Made by a program: the position numbers and the translations under genes. From positions 8,130,001-8,194,000 of the forward strand of contig CM076954.1 of the NCBI GenBank assembly GCA_039566865.1: 64,000 nucleotides of DNA. Direction: 5' to 3'. The notes beneath the pieces are model-generated. The model searched no databases. It was not told the origin of the DNA and was given only the letters and a program-made list of their open reading frames with translations. The stretch comes from Aurelia coerulea (Eukaryota > Cnidaria > Scyphozoa > Semaeostomeae > Ulmaridae). Shown here one piece after another: positions 56,600-64,000 of the stretch (within the stretch, counting starts at the first letter, position 1; every line of letters begins with the position of its first letter).

Positions 56600-58150
56600 T
56601 GCTTATTTGGTCCAGTACTTCTTGTTGAAATTTGGAATTGATGTTGCGAAACTAGCTGATCACAAGAATGATTTTACTGCATGCTGCTGTTGAGCGTTGT
56701 AATCCACCTATTTATATAGCGGGGTGACCCTATTTTAACTCCTGATTTTCTGTCATCATTGACGCACCATGCTAAGTTGCTAGCAGACACACTTACATTT
56801 AAACTTACAATTCGATGGATAGTTAAAAAACGAATGATGCAAGTCTCCATGCAGACAAACAGAGCCTGCAAATAATGCAAATGTCATGTTCATACTTTAT
56901 ACATAGCCTGCAATTCGTTGATTAATTTCATGGCACCTTTCCAGTGCTTCATGTACAATTCGCTCCATCCCATCATTCATACATAATTTCATAACACGAC
57001 GATAAACTGATACAACCAATGATTACAGCTACAAGACCTAAATTCGGCACAATGCCAAATATCTCAATCCAAACCCAATTCATCTCTCTTCAAACCCAGT
57101 GCAACAAAAATCACAACAAAACTACCTATATATAGTCATTGACAGTGTCCCACTGACCAGGGATCACTGAGGGTACCCGTAGCCCCCTTCAGGGGCAGTA
57201 TTCCGATCCTACTACCAAAGAAACATTTACAGGAGAACTGCTGAAGATCAAATGATTATGAAAAATTAACAACAACATACAAAAACAACAACTAGAAAGT
57301 GATTTTAACAAAATGACACAACCAATCAAATTGCCTTGCTTAGCATATCCTTGTGTTAGCACCTCCCGTTGAAATGGCGAGCCTATTCTCACACCCTACC
57401 CTTTACAAACTTGGAACAAATGAGTTTCCCATTTACTGTTATGCCTTTTTCATACCATTCCAAACCAATCGGAAAACAGACGAAACAGAAAACAAATGGT
57501 CTTACCAGAACATGAAAACGTACATAAGAAACTTAACATCACATAAAATACACGACAGAACCTTTAACGACCAAATTCAAAAAAGGTGTTGAAGAATTCT
57601 AGCCCCCACTCTCATGGCCCATTCCCTATTTCCTCCAAACCACAACATGACACACAATATACCAATCCTACCAGGCAACATGATAAGTACAAGAGGCCTC
57701 TATATACGGAGATCCCCTACCACACCTAACTCAGCCCCATTCTTTGCATCCTTCTCAGCGTTTTCACCCTGTGCCTTCTTTGATTCTCTTTCAAAACAAA
57801 AACCAGTACACACGAGAACAATAAACCTGATATCGAAAGATTTATATCTCAGAAAATATAACAAAATAACAACCAAAATTATGGAGACATTTGGTGAAAT
57901 CCACCCCCGTCCCTTTACGAACCAAGACACTGTAAAACACCGGTAAAAAATCCATAAAACATTAACAAAAGGCTCCCTTTGCATGGTGATCCTACAATAC
58001 AACAAACTCTGCCCCAGTCCTCGAGAACAGTAAGAACTTGCTGGGGAGCAGCCGGTTGGTAATACCTCTTATATTTCTTATTTAACTTCATTATTGTTTC
58101 TTCAAACAAAATAGCAAATTAAAACTGTCAGCGAACTCTTTGTTTTGGGT
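56600..58150. other. body of the 4.1-kb structure, G-poor plus strand
   Basis: From about 56980 to 57960 the plus strand is rich in A and C and poor in G, most strongly at 57050-57130. Open frames of 80-110 codons on both strands (for example 57614-57946 plus and 58005-57700 minus) overlap and show no motif. A 64-codon minus frame (58109-57915) begins MFEETIMKLNKKYKRYYQ and is the most protein-like. I cannot assign it. Confidence 0.4.
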
Positions 58151-58159
58151 GCGATATTA

Positions 58160-58510
58160 CAAAGTGGAAACAGGGGCATGGAACCTAGTATCTAGTATCC
58201 AAATCGGAAAATAGCAAAGGGCGTTTTTTAGTTTGTGTCCGTATCCCATCCTATTTTTTTTCAGCGTATGAAAATTGCCTATCTCTACCAAGTTTCATGC
58301 TGGTATCAGAATTTAAGGCAAAATTATTTCGACATTCGTTTTTGAGGCCTGGAACCTAGTACCCCACTCTAAAAATAGCAGAATTGGGCAATTTTCAGCT
58401 TGTGTCTACATCCCATATTTTTCAGCGTATCAAGCTGCCCATCTCCACCTAAATTCATACTGGTATCACATTTTGCAGCAAAATTATTGCGAAAGTCTTT
58501 TTGAGGCCTG
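58160..58510 (+). repeat. tandem array of about 160-bp units, inner right arm
   Basis: Two units in the opposite orientation to the left arm, with more divergence from the consensus. Confidence 0.8.
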
Positions 58511-58519
58511 GAATCTACA

Positions 58520-58738
58520 ATCCTGGACAAAATATTTGGAACAAAGTTGATTTTTTGGTGATTATCTCAGTTCTTCTCACTCTTACATCTGCACCACCCC
58601 CTTTTACCCCCGAAACAATGTTGGTTGGCATCTTGAAGCTGAAAACATCCAAACAACATTGTATCGGGGGTAAAAGGGGGGTTGTTCAAATGAAATTGTA
58701 GAATCTTACGTTGTTCCAATATATTTTGTCCACGATTG
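58520..58738. mobile_element. hairpin MITE, copy 1
   Basis: Outer arms TCCTGGACAAAATATTTGGA and inverse at 58708-58735; inner stem CCCCCGAAACAATGTTG and inverse. A near-identical copy lies at 59765-59966, and the pair is in the same orientation. Confidence 0.75.
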
Positions 58739-59198
58739 TCTGTATGAAGAAACTTGTAGGGTTGGTCAAAGAAAGGGGAAAATGCGAAAAATAATTAGAA
58801 TCTTTACCAGTAAGATGGCATCAGTGAAAAAATGTAACATTTGACACTTTTAACAGGATAGATGATCAAATTAGCCGGGAAGGGCTCAGTATTGACGATG
58901 GAATTGGCAAATCTTCACACATTGTCAGAACAACATATCATAAACCAATTTTATAGTGCTTACGACAAGTACGGTCATGTCTGACTTTTCTTTATAATTT
59001 GGTAGAGAAATAAGTTCAGGCCATTCATCCATAATTCCAATAAACAAACTGATATTCAGAAATTTTCATGCGTCTTTTGGCATGAAAAATCTCTATGGTA
59101 ACAAATATGGCAGCTTTTCGCAAAGATGGCCGATCTTAGGACTATGTGGTATTTGCAAGTTTGCATCACAATTATCTTATGTATACACTGATAGGCTT

Positions 59199-59480
59199 TG
59201 GCACGGGTAACCACACGGGTAACTACAAGGGTAACCATGATTTCATACTATTTTGCATTGAATAAGCACGGGTAACCACGGGTAACCACGGGTAACCATA
59301 ATATTTAAAAGGAAAGTTATATTTCCTTATAAATATTATGGTTACCCGTGGTTACCCGTGGTTACCCGTGCTTATTCAACGAAAAATAGTATGAAATCAT
59401 GGTTACCCTTGTGGTTACCCTTGCGGTTACCCTTGTGGTTACCCTTGTGGTTACCCTTGTGGTACCCTTGTGGTTACCCG
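59199..59480. repeat. GGTTACCC decamer palindrome
   Basis: Left side ACGGGTAACC-type decamers (7 copies) and right side GGTTACCC(G/T)TG decamers (10 or more copies) flank an inverted centre at about 59330 (AAAGTTATATTTCC). The stretch TGATTTCATACTATTTT also pairs across the arms. A long, strong hairpin is expected. Confidence 0.85.
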
Positions 59481-59764
59481 TGATCAAATCATATAATGGC
59501 ACTGTCCCTGCTCTATTTGGATTCCAATAGTTTTTAAAAGGAGCATAAAATCATTGTGTCCTTATTCAATCATTACTGCAGATTTAGTTGAATTCTATAA
59601 TCATTCTTTTGTGTTAGTTGGGTGTGTCACTTGAGGTGTGGCAAAATATTCTTTCTCCTCCATGTAGATGATGGCTACATGTTTGATCGAAAAAGAAGCA
59701 AGTTAAACGTTATACAACGTTCACTGTTCACAGTTAAAGTCTAATAAATCAATGTTTTTGCCAG

Positions 59765-59966
59765 ACAATCCTGGACAAAATATTTGGAACAAAGTTGATT
59801 TTTTGGTGATTATCTCAGTTCTTCTCACTCTTACATCTGCACCACCCCCTTTTACCCCCGAAACAATGTTGGTTGGCATCTTGAAGCTGAAAACATCCAA
59901 ACAACATTGTATCGGGGGTGAAATTATAGAATCTTACGTTGTTCCAATATATTTTTTCCACGATTG
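59765..59966. mobile_element. hairpin MITE, copy 2
   Basis: Matches copy 1 over about 150 bp with very few differences; it lacks the extra 15-20 bp after the inner stem. The right tip joins directly to the outer tandem units at 59966. Confidence 0.75.
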
Positions 59967-60245
59967 TAGTACCCCAGTCAAAAAATAGCACAAGGGGGCA
60001 TTTTTCAGCTTGTGTCCACATTCCATCATTTTCAGCATATCAAACTGCCCCTGTCCACCAAGTTTCATGCTGGTATCATAATTTGCAGCAAAATGATTAC
60101 TATTTCCTTTTTAGAGGCCTGGAGCCTAGTACCCCAGTCTAAAAATAGCACAAGGGGGCATTTTTCAGCTTGTGTCCACATCCCATCTTTTTAAGCGTAT
60201 CAAACTGCTTACCTCTATCAAGTTTCATGCTGGTATCACAATTTG
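59966..60245 (+). repeat. tandem array of about 160-bp units, outer right arm
   Basis: 1.7 units with GTACCCCAGTC, AAAATAGCACAAGGGGGCAT and TTTCATGCTGGTATCA, inverted relative to the left arm. Confidence 0.85.
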
Positions 60246-60255
60246 CATGATTCAC

Positions 60256-61013
60256 CCATTTTTGTGTGCTAACAGCCCTCGTAACAATAGATTTCCCGAG
60301 ACACCACATCAGACCCTGTCAAAGGCCTTAGAGATGTCAAATTTTTGCATTGTTTTGCATCGTTTTTGGTTGCCTAGCAACCAATCACGTGACTACTAAT
60401 TGGTTGATGCTATTTTTAGATTCTCCTTTGTTCAATTATGACATAGTGCAAGTTTCATTGTCATAGCTGTTATACTTGCGGAGAAAAACAGGGGGGGGGG
60501 CGAAAAACGCCCCCCCCGGTAGAAAATCACTTTTTTTTACCCGGTTAAAATAGGGTTAATTATTTATGAGGTTCGGAGATATACAAGTCTATTCGCTTTC
60601 CACTTTTCCCTTCAATTTTTTGACGAGATTGTTTTTGACGAAATAGACTACTGCACGGCAAAAGCTTTTCCTTATAAAAAAGGGGGTAGCTACTGTGAAG
60701 GATATAGGTTTTGTGTATAAGTTTTGTGTGAAGGATATTGGTTTTGGTGCATACTGAAGATCAGCAACTGAAAAAGTGATTGATTGATTTGCAACTTCGC
60801 AACTACAGTTGAACGTTTGGCAGATTGATTCGTAAGGAGTACAGATTTACTTGTTTTATGCAGTAAATCAGTTAATTGGACCTCTAGTGTATTATTTTGG
60901 TGTCGTAGTTCATTGTAGATGCAAGGAGCTGCTCTCACGGCACTCTTACTTACGTTACGACGACGACAAAGGGGTTTACTGCGATGCGAACTGCCGAATT
61001 GTCAATTGTGGGC
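60256..61013. other. no gene recognised
   Basis: A G/C run pair at 60489-60520 (GGGGGGGGG.GCGAAAAACGC) forms a short stem. No coding motif or clear element. Confidence 0.45.
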
Positions 61014-61518
61014 CTCAAATTCACCGAATAAATGTTAGACGAATATTCGTCCAGACGCAGATCCATATTCCAGACTAATATTCTCATCCCAGACCAATAT
61101 TCAAGATTTTGTAATTTCAATTCGAAATAATCAAACCACAATTGCATTATCGAAGTTTCCAGGCATATTTTCACGTGAAAACCGCATTTCAGAACACTTT
61201 GGTCTTTCCAGAAAAACGGGAAATAGGACACTCATTCTCCGATTATATTGCTAAAGCGAAACTCTGTCCGATCTGTCAATGTCCAATATTTTAAGAAACA
61301 ATTTCACTCTCATCGCGAGTTTTACACGAAACTGCACGTATTTCTTATAAAATAAAAATTATTAAGAATTTGGCCCAGTACCGAGAGTTTCTCAAAATTA
61401 TTATATTTTGAATGCTCAGGAATCTCTTAGGAGTTTCTTAAAAGTTTCCATCTGCACTAAATTTGCGCTAGTGAACATTTCAAAACAAGAATGTTCGAAG
61501 CCTTTCCAATGCTCAGAC

Positions 61519-61567
61519 CAGGGATAAATAGTATTTATTTACTACTATTTATTACTATTTATCCCTG
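61519..61567. mobile_element. 49-bp hAT-type micro-MITE, perfect 8-bp TSD
   Basis: Starts CAGGGATAAATAGTA and ends with its exact inverse (15-bp TIRs) around a 19-bp centre. GCTCAGAC stands at 61511-61518 and 61568-61575. Sister repeats at about 29170 and 38745 show the uninterrupted site (TTTCCAATGTT.AGACAT). Confidence 0.82.
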
Positions 61568-61746
61568 GCTCAGACTGCAACCTTTTGAGTACTATGATAA
61601 CGGATACAAGAAAAAACGATTTTCTTTTTCAAAATAAATAGTTTCTTAAGTTTATTTCCCAGTAGTATAGCTTCTTACCTTTTTGGCGATGTGAGAGTTG
61701 AGTTTCTTATAAGCAGTTTCTTTCAAAACTGGATGTATTTAATTCT

Positions 61747-62300
61747 GTAAATCAAAATGTGACAGGATCGAACATTATCGGACAGAGTTTCGCTTTGGCA
61801 ATATAATCGGAGAATAAGTGTCATATTTCTTGTTTTTCTGGAAAGACCAAAGCCTTTTGAAATGCAGTTTTCACGTTAAATTATGCCCAATACTGTGTAG
61901 ATGAGAGTTATATGAGTAGAACCTCCATATTGAAATTGTTTCTTAAACTATTGGAAATTGGCAGATCGGACAGAGTTTCGTTATGGTAATATAAGAGAAA
62001 ATGAGTGTCCTATTTCCCGTTTTTCTGGAAAGATCAAAGCGTTATGAGATGCGGTTTTCACGTTGAATTATGCCCAATAGTGTGTAGATGAGAGTTATAT
62101 GAGTAGAACTTCAATATTGAAATTGTTTCTTAAAATATTGGACATTGACAGATCGGACAGAGTTTTGCTTTAGCAATATAATCGGAGAATGAGTGTCCTA
62201 TTTCCCGTTTTTCTGGAAAGACCAAAGTGTTCTGAAATGCGGTTTTCACGTTAAAATATGCCTAATACAGTGTAGATGAGAGTTATATGAATGGAAACTT
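61747..62300 (+). repeat. about 190-bp tandem repeats in the long-TIR element
   Basis: Units share GATCGGACAGAGTTTCG, TTTTTCTGGAAAGA.CAAAG, GCGGTTTTCACGTT and GTGTAGATGAGAGTTATATG; the last unit merges into the right TIR, so the array grew by duplicating TIR sequence. Confidence 0.8.
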
Positions 62301-62439
62301 CGATAATGCAATTGTGGTTTGATTATTCCAAATTGAAGCTACAAAATTTTGAATATTAGTCTGGGATGCGAATATTAGTCTGCAATATGGATCTGCGTCT
62401 GGACGAATATTCGTCTAACTCTTATTCGGTATCAAATTG

Positions 62440-63060
62440 TCATTGGCGAAGTAGAGGCAGAAAGTGGAAGCAGAAGAAGTGGGGCCGCAACACACAGACA
62501 CAAAATTTTGCAAAATGCCAATTTTTAGAAAGAAAATGGGCAAAGGAGAAAAAGAGATGTTCCACAGGAAGTTCATGATTGTAAGTATTGTTCATGATTG
62601 ATTGATTATAACATCTTGTCTTAGGCAAGCTGCTGAAAAGAATTAGAGGGGTGTCGCCCTGATTGGGGGTATTTCATATTTGGCCAAATATTCCTGCTGA
62701 GCGAAAGAATTTTCAGAAAGGAACTTAACATGAATACCTTCCTAAACTCTTCCCCGTTTGTTGATATAAAATATATTTTTCATTGGCGATATCGTCTTTT
62801 GGAGCGAGCTGCTCCAAGCACACTGCGGTCCAGAGGGCCTAATTTTCCGACGTCATCCTGATTGAGGGTATCCAAGCTTTCACTTCGTTTCATGTAAATC
62901 TAAGACAATTTGATGCGAAAATCATCAGCATATCAACGATTAAAGAGTTTTGGTTGCTGTTAAATGTTTTCTGATTGTGTTTGTTGTGTTTTGTTACTGT
63001 AACCACCATTGATCTTTGTTAGCTGACATCAATTGGGCTATTCCATTTAAAATCCATACA
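62440..63060. other. no gene recognised
   Basis: Mixed-composition DNA with no conserved motif on either strand. Confidence 0.4.
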
Positions 63061-63099
63061 GGTATATGGAAAGCACTTTTTACCGACCTTTTGTACCCC

Positions 63100-63220
63100 A
63101 GAAATCCAGGGGGATCAGAGAAATTTTAGCCCTGAAAAATGAGGTGTTTGCTATGAGGATCCTGGAATCCAGGGTATGTTTACTGGAGTCCCTGGATTCC
63201 AGGGGGCTCTTCACAATGAC
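63100..63220. repeat. short CCTGGATTCCAGG inverted repeats
   Basis: GGAATCCAGGG, TCCCTGGATTCCAGGGG and similar pieces occur in both orientations at 63095-63205, just upstream of the minisatellite. Confidence 0.6.
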
Positions 63221-63224
63221 CGGA

Positions 63225-63785
63225 GCACAGTGGGGGGATGCCATGATGTGTGTAGGCATCTTGGAGTACAGTGGGGGGTGTTCAGTACAGTGGGGAGGAT
63301 TCCAGAGTGCAGTGGGGAAATTCAGTACAGTGGGGGATATTCAGTACAGTGGGGAGGCATCTGGATTTCCATGGAGGGATACCATGATGGGTGTGGGGAG
63401 GCATTATCAGTACAGTGGGGGATATGCAGTACAGTGGGGATGCATCCGGATGACAGTGGAGGGATACCATGATGTCTGTGGGAGGCATAATCAGTACAGT
63501 GGGGGATATTCAGTACAGTGGGGAGACATCCGGAGTGCAGTGGGGGGATACCACGATGTGTGGGGAGGCATCTTGGAGTACAGTGGGGGGAGGGGGTGTT
63601 CAGTACAGTGGGGAAGCATCCAGAGTGCAATGGGGGATATTCAGTACAGTGGGGAGGCATCCGCATTTCAGTGGAGGGATACCATGATGCATGTGGGGAG
63701 GCATGATCAGTACAATGGGGGATATTCAGTACATTCGGGAGGCATCTTTGAGTACAGTGGGGGGTGTTCAGTACATTGGGGGTAA
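63225..63785 (+). repeat. G-rich minisatellite, AGTACAGTGGGG units
   Basis: Imperfect tandem units of about 18-25 bp (CAGTACAGTGGGG with GATATT, AGGCATC or GATACCATGATG extensions) organised into higher-order blocks of about 110 bp. It is open in several frames on both strands because the repeat lacks stops, so the 239- and 162-codon frames are not genes. G-runs could form quadruplexes. Confidence 0.88.
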
Positions 63786-64000
63786 ACACTTTATAATCAA
63801 TACTAATCAATTGTTGAAATCATCTTTCCACGGTTGGTTTTGTTATGTGTCGCGCGTTTGAGGAGCCAGAGCAGCACAGGGAATTTCTCACCATGGACAA
63901 GTCCCGGACAAGTCAGTGCGTGGCCTCATCTTTTCTTTCTATTAGAAAGATACCCTGCTCTTGCAAACATTTCAAGTAACCGTGTAACTATGATTCATAT

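Larger units (their letters stand above)
56162..60255. mobile_element. 4.1-kb inverted structure with tandem-repeat arms
   Basis: The left arm (56162-56590) and right arms (58160-58510, 59966-60255) are made of the same roughly 160-bp unit in opposite orientations. Both outer ends read TGAATC.TGCAAA.TGTGATACC inward. The body (56600-58150) is unassigned. Two copies of a hairpin MITE and a GGTTACCC palindrome lie between the right arms, so the right arm was probably broken or duplicated. Confidence 0.6.
61023..62430. mobile_element. 1.4-kb long-TIR element, imperfect 9-bp TSD
   Basis: Arms of about 290 bp are inverted copies (61023-61310, 62140-62430), starting ACCGAATAA and containing GACGAATATTCGTC, itself a 14-bp palindrome. 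Flanks CTCAAATTC / ATCAAATTG match 7 of 9. The interior holds the TAAGAAAC module (61290-61740) and 2.7 tandem units of about 190 bp (61747-62300). Similar in plan to the 9-bp-TSD elements at 11535, 15792 and 28240. Confidence 0.72.

Noticed and set aside
63066..63810. Large overlapping frames (239 and 162 codons) as genes
   Set aside because: They are translations of a tandem minisatellite, present on both strands and with no domain.
1..64000. tRNA, rRNA or snRNA genes
   Set aside because: No A/B box pair with a foldable cloverleaf and no rRNA-like segment was seen on reading; a tRNA scan could still find a degenerate SINE head.

Overview
This window looks like nuclear DNA of an animal, most likely a cnidarian such as a coral or sea anemone (inference). 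There is no operon structure, no long intact ORF and no RNA gene that I can recognise. Instead the window is AT-rich, packed with nested transposons, and carries short exons with consensus AG/GT borders.

Host gene: four exons on the minus strand (25176-25115, 24623-24554, 13514-13473, 9523-9425) join in frame into about 90 residues of an allograft inflammatory factor 1 (AIF1/Iba1)-type EF-hand protein. The first and last coding exons were not found and probably lie outside the window. The introns are swollen by transposons.

Left part (1-9.4 kb): a foldback MITE, a decayed LINE (PHD finger, endonuclease, reverse transcriptase) with at least three insertions, LINE fragments, and a C/G-tipped DNA transposon holding a hAT-like MITE. 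AIF1 introns (9.4-25 kb): a second C/G-tipped element, a 1.27 kb palindrome, a mariner-like long-TIR element, a 4.49 kb palindrome, LINE pieces and a Harbinger-like MITE. Middle (25-37 kb): an antisense LINE, a 2.2 kb long-TIR element, a LINE C-terminus and several termini of a family tipped CAGGGGCGGATCCAG.

Core (37-53 kb): a nested stack of elements. An outer inverted-repeat element is interrupted by a 12.4 kb composite made of near-palindromic 19-bp satellites. Into this have landed two mirror-image, apparently identical 4,023-bp transposons and a GGTACC-rich 2 kb element. Insertion order can be read from target-site duplications (TSDs) and from empty sites kept in paralogous arms.

Right part (53-64 kb): MITEs, a 4 kb structure with arms of about 165-bp tandem units, a GGTTACCC hairpin, a 1.4 kb long-TIR element carrying a 49-bp hAT-type MITE, and a G-rich minisatellite.

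The most unusual signals are: a shared-tip transposon family whose copies carry different subterminal motifs and short coding-like starts 0.5-0.7 kb inside; the 49-bp element with a perfect 8-bp TSD; the mirror twins with different TSDs; and a TAAGAAAC-rich module found inside elements with unrelated ends. All coordinates and alignments were read by eye, so boundaries of degenerate repeats are approximate.
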